This document shows, piece after piece, positions 9,161 through 16,691 of a stretch of 38,348 nt of DNA; position 1 is the stretch's first letter, and each line of letters begins with the position of its first letter. Location: the NCBI GenBank assembly GCA_004557855.1, contig SFFJ01000017.1, positions 1 through 38,348 of the forward strand, in the 5' to 3' direction. The translations under genes were made by a program, and so were the position numbers. Source of the DNA: Oscillospiraceae bacterium. GTDB taxonomy: Bacteria; Bacillota; Clostridia; Oscillospirales; Ruminococcaceae. The notes under the pieces were generated by a model. It had not been told where the DNA came from and did no database searches. It saw only the letters and a program-made list of their open reading frames with translations.

Positions 9161-9844
9161 ATGTCCACCGGTATTTTCGATATCATCGGGCCGAATATGA
9201 TCGGCCCCTCCAGCTCCCACACGGCAGGAGCCCTGCGCATCGCCTATCTGGCCGGGCGGCTCATCCACGGCGGCGCAAAGCGGGTGGAATTTACCCTCTA
9301 CGGCTCCTTCGCCCACACCTACCGGGGCCACGGCACCGACCGTGCCCTGCTGGCCGGGGTGATGGGCTTCGCCCCCGATGACCTCCGCATCCGGGATTCC
9401 CACCGGATCGCCGAGGAACGGGGCCTGCAGTACAGCTTCCATATCGATACCGCCACCCAGACGCCCCACCCCAATACCGTCGGCATCACCCTGTGGGGCG
9501 CAGACGGCGTGCCGGTCCATGTTACCGGGGTCTCGGTGGGGGGCGGCAGCGTGCGTCTGCGGGAGCTGGACGGCGTGGAGATCGACCTTTCCGGGGACTA
9601 CGATACCATTGTGGTAAAGCAGCATGATAAGCCCGGCGTGGTGGCGTTCATCACCAGGACCTTGAGCGAAAGCGGCGTCAATATCGCCTTTATGCGGCTT
9701 TACCGGGAAAACCGCGGCAAGCTGGCCTATACCATCGTGGAGGCCGACCAGGCCATCCACCGGGAAACGGTGCGCACCATTTTTGAACACCCCGATATCG
9801 TGGCGGCCCGGCGGATCACCCCGAGAGAGGAGAGCGAGCGATGA
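9161..9844 (+). CDS. sdaAB: L-serine dehydratase, beta subunit
   Basis: 227 residues. With the alpha subunit it forms the cytoplasmic iron-sulfur L-serine ammonia-lyase that converts serine to pyruvate and ammonia. The N-terminus has the family signature GPSSSHTAGALRIA; HGTDRALLAG and the NTVGITLW stretch are also typical. The C-terminal third, from about residue 150 (YDTIVVKQHDKPGVVAFIT), is an ACT domain, usual for two-subunit Firmicutes enzymes. AAGGAG lies ten nt before the ATG. The stop overlaps the sdaAA start (ATGA), so the two subunits are probably translationally coupled. Confidence 0.95.
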   Translation: MSTGIFDIIGPNMIGPSSSHTAGALRIAYLAGRLIHGGAKRVEFTLYGSFAHTYRGHGTDRALLAGVMGFAPDDLRIRDSHRIAEERGLQYSFHIDTATQTPHPNTVGITLWGADGVPVHVTGVSVGGGSVRLRELDGVEIDLSGDYDTIVVKQHDKPGVVAFITRTLSESGVNIAFMRLYRENRGKLAYTIVEADQAIHRETVRTIFEHPDIVAARRITPREESER

Positions 9845-10740
9845 ATAACAATACCACTACGGCGGCCGAGCTGCTGGCGCTTGTGCGGGAGCAGAACAGT
9901 ACCCTGCCCGAGGTGATGCTGCGGCGGGAACGGGAACTGAACGAAACACCCCCGGAGCTGGTCTATGAAAAGCTGCGGGTGGCCTACGGCATCATGCGGC
10001 AGGCGGTGGAGGACAGCCTGCGGGAGCCCGGCCGTACCATGGGCGGGCTCATCGGCGGGGAGGCCATAAAGCTGCAAAAGCACCGTGAGGCCGGAAAGAA
10101 CCTCTGCGGGGAAACGGTTTCCCGTGCCATTTGCTATGCCATGGGCGTTCTGGAGGTCAGTGCCTCGATGGGGCTCATCGTGGCGGCGCCGACGGCCGGT
10201 GCCTCCGGGGTGCTGCCCGGGGTGCTCATCGCCCTGCAGCAGCAGTATGACCTGCCCGATGAAAAAATGCTGGACGCCCTGCTGGTGGCCTCTGCCGTTG
10301 GTGTGGTCGTGGCCGAAAATTCCGGCATCAGCGGGGCGGCGGGCGGCTGCCAGGCGGAGGTGGGAACGGCCAGCGCCATGGCGGCTGCTGCGGCCGTCTA
10401 CCTGATGGACGGCAGCGCGGAGCAGTGCTTTGCGGCGGCGGGCCTTGCCATTCAGAATTTACTGGGGCTCGTCTGCGACCCCATCGCCGGGCTGGTGGAG
10501 GCCCCCTGCCAGGCCCGTAATGCGGCCGGCGCCTCCAACGCCCTTGTTTCGGCGGAGCTGGTGCTGGCCGGCGTCCCGGAGGTCATTCCCTTTGACGAGG
10601 TGGTGGAGGCCGCCCGTGAGGTGGGCCATGCCCTGCCGGAAAGCCTGCGGGAAACGGCATTGGGCGGCATAGCCGCCACCCCCACCGCCCGCCGGCTGGC
10701 GGAAAAGACCGGCTGCGGCGGCTGCCACGGCTGCGGTTGA
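9841..10740 (+). CDS. sdaAA: L-serine dehydratase, alpha (Fe-S) subunit
   Basis: 299 residues, the catalytic subunit. Conserved cysteines at 170 (GGCQAE), 212 (GLVCDP) and 223 (APCQAR) match the [4Fe-4S] ligands of the family. TAGASGVLPGV and NSGISGAAGGC are signature stretches. The protein ends in a Cys/Gly tail, CGGCHGCG. In type-2 enzymes a C-terminal cysteine is known to fold into the active site, so this tail may be functional, though that transfer to a two-subunit enzyme is inference. It overlaps sdaAB by four bases. No T-tract terminator follows; a GC palindrome begins 18 nt after the stop. Confidence 0.95.
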   Translation: MNNNTTTAAELLALVREQNSTLPEVMLRRERELNETPPELVYEKLRVAYGIMRQAVEDSLREPGRTMGGLIGGEAIKLQKHREAGKNLCGETVSRAICYAMGVLEVSASMGLIVAAPTAGASGVLPGVLIALQQQYDLPDEKMLDALLVASAVGVVVAENSGISGAAGGCQAEVGTASAMAAAAAVYLMDGSAEQCFAAAGLAIQNLLGLVCDPIAGLVEAPCQARNAAGASNALVSAELVLAGVPEVIPFDEVVEAAREVGHALPESLRETALGGIAATPTARRLAEKTGCGGCHGCG

Positions 10741-10757
10741 CCGCCCTCCCCCCGACC

Positions 10758-10834
10758 GGGGGCGCTCCTCCGCTCCCCCTCGGGCCGCCCTGCGCTGCGC
10801 TCCGGCCGGCCCTCGCCCGCTGCGGCGCGCCCCC
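10758..10834. repeat. Degenerate GC palindrome element
   Basis: Outer arms GGGGGCGC / GCGCCCCC enclose about 60 nt of GC-rich sequence with an imperfect internal pairing around CGGCCGG. It sits where the cloverleaf elements sit (18 nt after a stop) but three clean inner hairpins are not visible, so it is an atypical or decayed member. Confidence 0.5.
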
Positions 10835-10882
10835 GAACAAACGGGAAATCGTAAACGGTTTGTAAATTCTGCGCCGGATTTC

Positions 10883-10911
10883 TTGCAGTTTTTCCTCCCT
10901 TCCGCTATGAT
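10883..10911 (+). promoter_or_regulatory. Sigma-A promoter of the zinc-ribbon gene
   Basis: TTGCAG (10883-10888), a 17-nt spacer and TATGAT (10906-10911), 37 nt before the ATG. Confidence 0.7.
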
Positions 10912-10948
10912 AGTGAAAGAAAAATAATTGCCGAAAGGAGGAGAGCAT

Positions 10949-11341
10949 ATGCGGGATTGGTTTCGCCGCCTGATGATGGGCCGCTACGGGGTAGACCAGC
11001 TGACCTGGGTGCTGCTGGTGCTTTCGCTGCTGCTCTCTCTGTGCGGCAGTATCTTCCGGGTGCGGCTTTTGGGCATCCTGTGCTGGGCGGTGCTGGTGGT
11101 GTGCTACCTGCGCATCTTCTCCCGCAATATCTACGCCCGCCAGCTGGAAAACCAGCGGTTCATGCAGTTCTGGTGGAAGCTGAAAAACGGCCGTTCCCAG
11201 CGCCCCAGCCGGGAGCAGCGCAAGAATTACAAGGTGTTCAGCTGCCCCACCTGCAAGCAGAAGCTGCGGGTGCCGCGCGGCAAGGGCAAAATCAGCATCT
11301 CCTGCCCCAAATGCGGGAGGAGCTTCATCAAAAAGACCTGA
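10949..11341 (+). CDS. Small membrane protein with C-terminal zinc ribbon
   Basis: 130 residues; the start has GGAGGAG upstream. Two adjacent hydrophobic segments at about 19-37 and 41-57 form a hairpin in the membrane. A basic region (about 60-92, rich in Arg/Lys/Gln) is followed by CPTC and CPKC about 20 residues apart, a treble-clef/zinc-ribbon type metal site at the C-terminus, which should face the cytoplasm. I do not recognise a named family; similar small membrane zinc-ribbon proteins are common in Clostridia and their function is unknown. It is a single-gene unit with its own promoter and terminator. Confidence 0.8.
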   Translation: MRDWFRRLMMGRYGVDQLTWVLLVLSLLLSLCGSIFRVRLLGILCWAVLVVCYLRIFSRNIYARQLENQRFMQFWWKLKNGRSQRPSREQRKNYKVFSCPTCKQKLRVPRGKGKISISCPKCGRSFIKKT

Positions 11342-11369
11342 AAGAGCCTCCCATGCGGGGCTCTTTTTG
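11341..11369 (+). terminator. Intrinsic terminator of the zinc-ribbon gene
   Basis: AAAGAGCC pairs with GGCTCTTT, followed by TTT, starting at the stop codon. It faces the pgcA terminator in the convergent gap. Confidence 0.85.
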
Positions 11370-11412
11370 CTTGGGGGTGGAGTCGCCAACCGGCAAAGAA
11401 ACTATACCCAAA

Positions 11413-11447
11413 ATAAAAAGAGCGGCTCGTGGGAACCACTCTTTTTG
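11413..11447 (-). terminator. Terminator of the phosphoglucomutase gene
   Basis: AAAAAGAG (11415-11422) pairs with CTCTTTTT (11439-11446), with an inner GTGG/CCAC pairing possible. A T-run follows on either strand. It lies just beyond the pgcA stop. Confidence 0.7.
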
Positions 11448-11462
11448 TATGCTGCTTCGGGG

Positions 11463-13175
11463 TTACAGCCCCAGCCAATCCTCCACGCTTGCCTTGATCT
11501 CGCCGTAGGCGGTCTCGGCGGCGGTGCGGTCGGCGGCACGCAGGGAATAGTAGAACTTCAGCTTCGGCTCGGTGCCGCTGGGACGGGCCACCAGACTGCC
11601 CTCCTGCCCCAGCCGGAACTCCATCACGTTGGAGGAGGGGAGACCGGTGGGGGTCTTGCCCTCGCCGTCCTCATACCGGATGCCGGACTCATAATCGGTG
11701 TGGCCGGTCACCGCCCGCCCGCCGATGGCAATGGGCAGCTCGGTGCGCAGCATTTCCATCAGCGCCGCCATCTTTTCCATGCCGTCGCTGCCGGGGAAGG
11801 TGTAGCTGTCCACCTTGTTAAAATAGTAGCCGTACTGCGCATAGAGGTCGTCCAGCGCCTCACCGAGGTTCTTGCCCCGACCCTTGTACCACGCCGCCAT
11901 TTCGCAGATAAGCATCGAAGCAACCACCGCGTCCTTATCCCGCACATAGCCGCCGGAAAGATAGCCGTAGCTTTCCTCAAAGCCGAAAAGGAACCGCTCG
12001 GGGTGACCCTCGGCCTCCAGATGGGCGATCTGCTCGCCGATGTACTTGAACCCGGTGAGCACCTGCCGCATCTCCACGCCGTAGTGGGCGGCGATGGCAT
12101 CGGTCATGGTGGTGGAAACGATGCTGCGCACCGCCACGGGATGCTCCGGCATGGTGTGCAGCTCCTGCCGGGTACGGCAGATGTAATCCAGCAGCAGGGC
12201 GCCCATTTCGTTGCCGGAAATGAGCCGGGGGGTGCCGTTTTGCAGCACGGCGGTGCCCACCCGGTCGCTGTCGGGATCAGTGGCCAGCAGCAGGTCAGCC
12301 CCCAGCTTTTCGCACAGGTTCAGGCCCGGCTGCATCGCCTCCAGAATTTCGGGATTGGGATAGGGGCAGGTGGGGAAGTCGCCATCCGGCTTTTCCTGCT
12401 CCGGCACCACCGTAATATCGGTATGCCCCATCCGCTTCAGGACGGTCATCACCGGCACCAGCCCGGCGCCGTTAAGGGGGGTGTAGACCAGCCGCAGCCC
12501 GGCAGCCTTGCCGATCTCCGGGCGCAGCGCCTGCGCCATTACTGCGGCGTAGTAGCGCTCGATAAGCGCATCATCAATGTACTGGATGGTACCGGCGGCC
12601 AGCGCCTCATCAAAATCCGCCAGCTTCACGTCATCAAAAATATCGGTTCTTTCGATCTCGGCGGAAACGGCGGCCGCCACCTCGCCGGAGATCTGCGCAC
12701 CGTCGGCGGCATAGGCCTTGTAGCCGTTGTAGCGGGCGGGATTGTGGCTGGCGGTCACCATTACACCGCCCTCACAGCGGCGGTCCAGCACCGCAAAGGA
12801 AAGGGCGGGGGTGGGCATCAGCCGGGGATAAAGATAGACCCGGACGCCGTTGGCGGCCAGTACCCGTGCCGTTTCCCGCGCAAAAACGTCGCTCTTGTGG
12901 CGGCTGTCGTAGGAAATGGCGGCGGAAGGGGTCTTATTCTGGGTCAGCAGGTAGGCGGCAAAGCCCTGTGTTGCCTGCCGCACGGTGTAGATATTCATGC
13001 GGTTGGTGCCGGCGCCCAGCTCGCCCCGCAGCCCGCCGGTGCCGAATTCCAGCGACCGGTAAAAGCGCTCATGCACCTCTTTTTCCTCATTGCGGATGGA
13101 CAAAAGCTCGGCGGAAAGCTCGGGGTCGGTGACCTCCTCCAGCCAGCGCCGCAGCTCGGCCTGTTCTTTGCTCAT
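11463..13175 (-). CDS. pgcA: Phosphoglucomutase / phospho-sugar mutase
   Basis: 570 residues, the usual length of the long Firmicutes alpha-phosphoglucomutase, which interconverts glucose-1-P and glucose-6-P (possibly mannose phosphates). Motifs in order: FGTGGLRG near residue 45; the catalytic serine loop VTASHNP; the metal loop ATDPDSDRVG; the sugar-specificity loop GFEESYGYL; and the phosphate-binding RPSGTEPKLKFY near the C-terminus. All four active-site elements are intact. The start was chosen at 13175 (MSKEQAEL) because AAGGAG lies eight nt upstream; a longer reading lacks a ribosome site and would run into the promoter. It is a single-gene unit, convergent with the zinc-ribbon gene. 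Confidence 0.95.
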   Translation of the reverse strand: MSKEQAELRRWLEEVTDPELSAELLSIRNEEKEVHERFYRSLEFGTGGLRGELGAGTNRMNIYTVRQATQGFAAYLLTQNKTPSAAISYDSRHKSDVFARETARVLAANGVRVYLYPRLMPTPALSFAVLDRRCEGGVMVTASHNPARYNGYKAYAADGAQISGEVAAAVSAEIERTDIFDDVKLADFDEALAAGTIQYIDDALIERYYAAVMAQALRPEIGKAAGLRLVYTPLNGAGLVPVMTVLKRMGHTDITVVPEQEKPDGDFPTCPYPNPEILEAMQPGLNLCEKLGADLLLATDPDSDRVGTAVLQNGTPRLISGNEMGALLLDYICRTRQELHTMPEHPVAVRSIVSTTMTDAIAAHYGVEMRQVLTGFKYIGEQIAHLEAEGHPERFLFGFEESYGYLSGGYVRDKDAVVASMLICEMAAWYKGRGKNLGEALDDLYAQYGYYFNKVDSYTFPGSDGMEKMAALMEMLRTELPIAIGGRAVTGHTDYESGIRYEDGEGKTPTGLPSSNVMEFRLGQEGSLVARPSGTEPKLKFYYSLRAADRTAAETAYGEIKASVEDWLGL

Positions 13176-13211
13176 ATCAAATGCTCCTTTCGGGGGATAT
13201 TTTCCAACTCC

Positions 13212-13240
13212 ATAATAGTAAAAATGCGTCGGCCTGTCAA
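13212..13240 (-). promoter_or_regulatory. Consensus-like sigma-A promoter of pgcA
   Basis: On the minus strand TTGACA (13240-13235), a 17-nt spacer and TATTAT (13217-13212), 36 nt before the ATG. Confidence 0.85.
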
Positions 13241-13349
13241 TCCGCAAAAGGGGAGAAGTGTTGCCAAGCGGGTGCGCCTTTCGGCGGAGAACTTCCTCGG
13301 CAAATCGCAGTCCCGCGCCCCATCCCCCGCGAAGCGGGCTTCATCATCG

Positions 13350-13632
13350 TTTCTACTCGCCTTCGGCGGGGCAAGTCTTTTAGATAACTTGGTTAGTACG
13401 GCTCGCCGCCGTGGCGTTCCTTTTACTCGTGTAAAAGGAACCAAAACACGCTTGGGGCGCTGCCCCAAGACCCCTATCGCTGGCTGTGCTGGATACGGAT
13501 TGATTTTTGACGGCAGTCCAAAATCAATCCGTACTGCGCACAGAATCGCTCCCAAGGTAGCCGCAGGCGCATCTGCCCTTTCCCCCCACCCCCTTTCCCG
13601 ATGCGGGAAAGGGGCTCGGATGGGCTGGCAAT
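13350..13632 (+). repeat. Composite hairpin repeat, copy 1
   Basis: Starts with CG-module CGCCTTCGGCGGGG and a second module near 13400. Then come hairpin 1 (GTTCCTTTTAC / GTAAAAGGAAC, 13416-13441), hairpin 2 (CTTGGGGC / GCCCCAAG, 13451-13469), the motif AAGACCC, hairpin 3 (TACGGATTGATTTT paired at 13494-13533) and hairpin 4 (CCCCTTTCCCG / CGGGAAAGGGG, 13590-13614). About 170 nt from 13451 match 38177-38348 at roughly 90% identity. It contains no plausible gene and, with copy 2, fills most of the 1051-nt gap 13176-14226. Confidence 0.85.
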
Positions 13633-13710
13633 TACAAATCGACAGCAACGTTCTCGGGGTGTTAGGGCTTGCAAAGAGCCAAGCCGCCAACCCTAAAGTA
13701 TTTGTTTACC

Positions 13711-14100
13711 AGCCCCCTAGTTCCCCTCCTTTGAGGAGGGGACAGGGGTGGTGGTTCGCCCTTCCGCACTCCAGTGCGGGGGCGATAAAAATGCGCCTGC
13801 GGCACCTTATAAGCACCGTTTAGCCCACGCTCCGGGAAGCCGTCGCTTTGGCTTTCCGGGCGGGCGTTCCGGTGCGTCGGGTCTTTAGGGCGCAGCCCTA
13901 AACCGTTTTTGCATCCTTTTGTCGGTACAAAAGGATGCCCCCGCCGGGTAGGCGTGCCAACTATAATATCTAAAAGACCTGCCCCGCCGGCAGGCGACAA
14001 CAGACTATATCACACTCCCGCCGTCAGGCGACCGCAAACTTTTACCTTAATTGCCCCGCCGCAGGCGACTACAAACTATATCATGACCGCCGACGGGCAT
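13711..14100 (-). repeat. Composite hairpin repeat, copy 2 (inverted)
   Basis: Read on the minus strand from 14100: repeated CGCCTGnCGGCGGGG modules joined by GTGATATAGTCTGTTG. Then hairpin 1 (GCATCCTTTTGT / ACAAAAGGATGC, 13938-13911), hairpin 2 (TTTAGGGC / GCCCTAAA, 13902-13884), AAGACCC, hairpin 3 (CCGGAAAGCC / GGCTTCCCGG, 13859-13832) and hairpin 4 (CCCCTCCT / AGGAGGGG, 13741-13723). Order and spacing match copy 1 but the stem sequences differ on both sides. The two copies converge tail to tail. Confidence 0.8.
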
Positions 14101-14141
14101 CCATAAGCTTTTCCACGACAGCCTCCGACAAAATCCCCCCA

Positions 14142-14163
14142 ATTGCAAACAAACGTTTGCAAT
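14142..14163. promoter_or_regulatory. Perfect 9-bp inverted repeat (operator candidate) over the comM promoter
   Basis: ATTGCAAAC, four bases, GTTTGCAAT. It covers the -35 element of the comM promoter, which is the classic place for a repressor. The protein that binds it is unknown; no adjacent regulator gene is present. Confidence 0.6.
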
Positions 14164-14185
14164 CTGCCCGATTATGTGCTACACT
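14157..14185 (+). promoter_or_regulatory. Extended -10 promoter of comM
   Basis: TTGCAA (14157-14162), a 17-nt spacer and TACACT (14180-14185) with TGC just before the -10. It lies 41 nt upstream of the start codon. Confidence 0.7.
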
Positions 14186-14226
14186 AAAACAAAAGCCAAA
14201 AACTTGGGAAAAAGGGAGAGTGTGCC

Positions 14227-15768
14227 ATGTTCTGCTCGGTGCAATCGATGGGCCTAAACGGCATTGAAAGCTACCCCGTCACCGTGGAGGTGGATTACCG
14301 CCGGGGACTGCCCCGGTTTGATATCGTCGGCCTGCCCGATACCGCCGTAAAGGAGAGCCGGGAACGGGTCCACAGTGCCATCGGCAATCTGGGATATGCC
14401 TTTCCCACCGGGGTGCTGGTGGTGAATCTGGCCCCGGCCGATACCAAGAAAAGCGGCCCCCTGTACGATCTGCCCATTCTGCTGGGCATCCTTTCGGCGG
14501 GCTGCGGTCTGGATTTGCCGCTGGCCGGCAGCGCCTTTGTGGGGGAAATTTCTCTGGATGGCCGGCTGCGCCCCGTCAACGGCGTCCTTTCGATGGTCTC
14601 GGAGGCCGCCCGGCAGGGCTATTCCCGCATCTACATCCCCTACGATAACGCCGCCGAGGGCAGCGTGGTGCAGGGCATCGAGGTATACCCGGTACGCACC
14701 GCAAGGGAGCTGGTGGAGTCGCTGACCGGCGGACAGCCGCTGCCCACCGCACAGGCCATCCCCTACCGGGAAATGCCGCAGCCCCCCATGCCGGATTTCA
14801 GCGAGGTAAAGGGACAGGAAAACGCCAAGCGCGCCCTGGAGATCGCCGCAGCAGGCGGGCATAATGTGCTGCTCATCGGCCCGCCCGGCACGGGGAAAAG
14901 CATGCTGGCCAAGCGCCTGCCCTCCATCCTGCCGCCCATGAGCTTCGAGGAGGCGGTGGAAACCACCAAAATCCATTCCGCCGCAGGCTTTCTGCCCGGC
15001 GGCGTCCCGCTGCTGAAAAACCGGGTGTTCCGTTCGCCGCACCATTCCATCTCCATGGCAGGCCTGACCGGCGGCGGCAGCATCCCCCGCCCCGGGGAAA
15101 TATCGCTGGCCCATAACGGCGTTCTGTTTATGGATGAGCTGCCGCAGTTCACCCGCCCCGCAATGGAATCGCTGCGTCAGCCGCTGGAGGATGGGGTCAT
15201 CACCATCAGCCGCGCGGGCGGCCGTGCCACCTACCCCAGCAGCTTCATGCTCATCGGCGCAATGAATCCCTGCCCCTGCGGCTACTATGGGCATCCCACC
15301 CGCCCCTGTACCTGCTCCCTCACCAAGGTAAGTATGTACCTTAATAAAATAAGCGGCCCGCTGCTGGACCGCATGGATTTGCAGGTGGAGGTCCCCCCGG
15401 TGGAATACGACCGCATGGCGGATGCCAGACCCTCGGAAAGCTCGGCGGAAATCCGCAAGCGGGTGGAGGCTGCCCGGCTGGTGCAGCAGCGCCGCTATGC
15501 CGGGACGGGCATCCCCTGCAATGCCCGTCTGACCCCCGCCCTGCTTAAAAAATTCTGCGTCCTCACCCCCGAAGCCGACCGGCTGCTGGCCGCCGCCTAT
15601 GAGCGCATGGGGCTTTCCGGCCGCAGCTATGACCGCCTGCTGCGGGTGGCCCGCACCATCGCCGACCTCGCAGGCAGCGAGATGATCGGTCCGGACCATG
15701 TTGCGGAAGCCATCCAGTTCCGCAACCTCGACCGTAAATACTGGCAGGTCTCCGCCAAGGAGCTGTAA
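14227..15768 (+). CDS. comM: YifB/ComM family magnesium-chelatase-like AAA ATPase
   Basis: 513 residues, normal length. An N-terminal S5/Lon-protease-like fold (about 1-165; GLPRFDIVGLPDTAVKES, VNLAPADTKKSG) precedes an AAA+ domain with Walker A GPPGTGKS at 218-225 and Walker B GVLFMDE at 298-304. The MNPCPCGYYG and CTCS cysteine cluster follows, then a C-terminal Mg-chelatase lid domain. ComM is known in transforming bacteria as a hexameric helicase that extends integration of incoming DNA; YifB in non-competent species is poorly defined. It is transcribed alone from a promoter covered by a palindromic operator, so it is probably conditionally expressed. No T-tract terminator is seen; a cloverleaf element begins 21 nt after the stop. 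Confidence 0.93.
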   Translation: MFCSVQSMGLNGIESYPVTVEVDYRRGLPRFDIVGLPDTAVKESRERVHSAIGNLGYAFPTGVLVVNLAPADTKKSGPLYDLPILLGILSAGCGLDLPLAGSAFVGEISLDGRLRPVNGVLSMVSEAARQGYSRIYIPYDNAAEGSVVQGIEVYPVRTARELVESLTGGQPLPTAQAIPYREMPQPPMPDFSEVKGQENAKRALEIAAAGGHNVLLIGPPGTGKSMLAKRLPSILPPMSFEEAVETTKIHSAAGFLPGGVPLLKNRVFRSPHHSISMAGLTGGGSIPRPGEISLAHNGVLFMDELPQFTRPAMESLRQPLEDGVITISRAGGRATYPSSFMLIGAMNPCPCGYYGHPTRPCTCSLTKVSMYLNKISGPLLDRMDLQVEVPPVEYDRMADARPSESSAEIRKRVEAARLVQQRRYAGTGIPCNARLTPALLKKFCVLTPEADRLLAAAYERMGLSGRSYDRLLRVARTIADLAGSEMIGPDHVAEAIQFRNLDRKYWQVSAKEL

Positions 15769-15788
15769 CCCCCGCAGGGACCCGGTAC

Positions 15789-15873
15789 GGGGCCGCAGGC
15801 CGCCCCGGCTCCGCCGGGGCCGGCGGGCTCCGCCCGCCGAAACCGCCCTCCGGGCGGTTTGGCCTGCGGCCCC
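15789..15873. repeat. Cloverleaf GC palindrome element (type GGCCGCAGGCC)
   Basis: The closing stem GGGGCCGCAGGCC / GGCCTGCGGCCCC encloses GCCCCGGC-TCC-GCCGGGGC, CGGCGGGC-TCC-GCCCGCCG and AAACCGCCC-TCC-GGGCGGTTT. It begins 21 nt after the comM stop. Confidence 0.9.
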
Positions 15874-15951
15874 TGCGCACCCTCCGCAAGTTTTCGCTAT
15901 CCCGTCCCCCGCAAGCACTCGATTTGCCCCCATCTCCGCCCCATTTCCTCC

Positions 15952-15980
15952 TTGCAATCGCCGCAGCGGCGTGGTAAAAT
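15952..15980 (+). promoter_or_regulatory. Sigma-A promoter of pheB
   Basis: TTGCAA (15952-15957), a 17-nt spacer and TAAAAT (15975-15980), 41 nt before the ATG at 16022. Confidence 0.7.
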
Positions 15981-16021
15981 GTCCGTAGAACAGATACAAC
16001 TGTACGCACGGAGGAAATTCT

Positions 16022-16486
16022 ATGGTCAATTTACAGCACCCCACCCAACGGGAAGGCTCCCGGCTGCTGCTGGTGGATAGCTCCGTCCTGCCCGAGGTCT
16101 TTCTGCGGGTCGTGGAGGCCAAGCGGATGCTGGCGGTCGGCCAGGTGCGCAGTCTGTCGGAGGCCGCCAAAGCCGCCGGCATCTCCCGCAGCGCCCTCTA
16201 TAAATACAAGGACTGCGTCTTTGTCCACAATGAGGCGCTGGATGACCAGGTCATCACCCTTTCCGCCCGCCTGGAGGACCGCCCCGGCGTGCTTTCCGGC
16301 CTGCTCAACAGCCTTTCGGAGCAGCAGGGCAACATCCTCACCGTCAACCAGAACATCCCCGTAGACGGCGTGGCGGCGGTATCGGTTTCGGCCCGCCTGC
16401 CCCTGCCCATGGACCTCGAGCAGCTGCGGCAAAACCTGTTATCCCTGCCCGGCGTCACCCAGGTGGATATTCTCTCCACCCGGTAA
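16022..16486 (+). CDS. pheB: ACT-domain regulatory protein PheB (UPF0735)
   Basis: 154 residues, close to the usual ~147-150. The N-terminal ~65 residues contain a helix-turn-helix-like segment (SLSEAAKAAGISRSALYKYKD). The C-terminal half is an ACT domain starting VITLSARLEDRPGVLSGLLNSLSEQQGNILTVNQ, the small-ligand fold used for amino-acid sensing. In Bacillus pheB is beside pheA (phenylalanine synthesis), and in many Clostridia it is beside homoserine dehydrogenase; neither is here. The ribosome site GGAGG is clear. The gene stands alone with its own promoter and terminator, about 1.8 kb from an aspartokinase that lacks its own ACT domains. Confidence 0.88.
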   Translation: MVNLQHPTQREGSRLLLVDSSVLPEVFLRVVEAKRMLAVGQVRSLSEAAKAAGISRSALYKYKDCVFVHNEALDDQVITLSARLEDRPGVLSGLLNSLSEQQGNILTVNQNIPVDGVAAVSVSARLPLPMDLEQLRQNLLSLPGVTQVDILSTR

Positions 16487-16500
16487 CAGCAGTAACCACC

Positions 16501-16537
16501 ATCCCTGCATGGCTTACCCCATGCGGGGATTTTTTCT
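16501..16537 (+). terminator. Intrinsic terminator of pheB
   Basis: ATCCCTGCATGG pairs with CCATGCGGGGAT (12 bp, one G-T), followed by six T. Confidence 0.9.
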
Positions 16538-16568
16538 TCTCCGCCGCCCCCTGCCCGCCACAGCATAC

Positions 16569-16649
16569 GGCCGCAGGCCGTTCCGGCTCCGCCGGAACCG
16601 GCGGGCTCCGCCCGCCGAAATCGTCCTCCGGACGATTTGGCCTGCGGCC
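16569..16649. repeat. Cloverleaf GC palindrome element (type GGCCGCAGGCC)
   Basis: The closing stem GGCCGCAGGCC / GGCCTGCGGCC encloses GTTCCGGC-TCC-GCCGGAAC, CGGCGGGC-TCC-GCCCGCCG and AAATCGTCC-TCC-GGACGATTT. Against the element at 15789, two stem positions of hairpin 1 and two of hairpin 3 are changed with matching changes on the other arm. It lies between the convergent pheB and ytvI, 42 nt from the ytvI stop. Confidence 0.9.
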
Positions 16650-16691
16650 TGCCTTCACCCCCACACTCCCCCAAAACCGCCTCCGATCCCC

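Noticed and set aside
11367..13823. Long plus-strand frame opposite the phosphoglucomutase
   Set aside because: Shadow of pgcA and of the composite repeat; no ribosome site and no domain.
15789..15873. Cloverleaf element as a tRNA or tRNA-like gene
   Set aside because: Loops are three bases, there is no anticodon loop, T-loop or CCA end, and the stem lengths do not fit tRNA arms.
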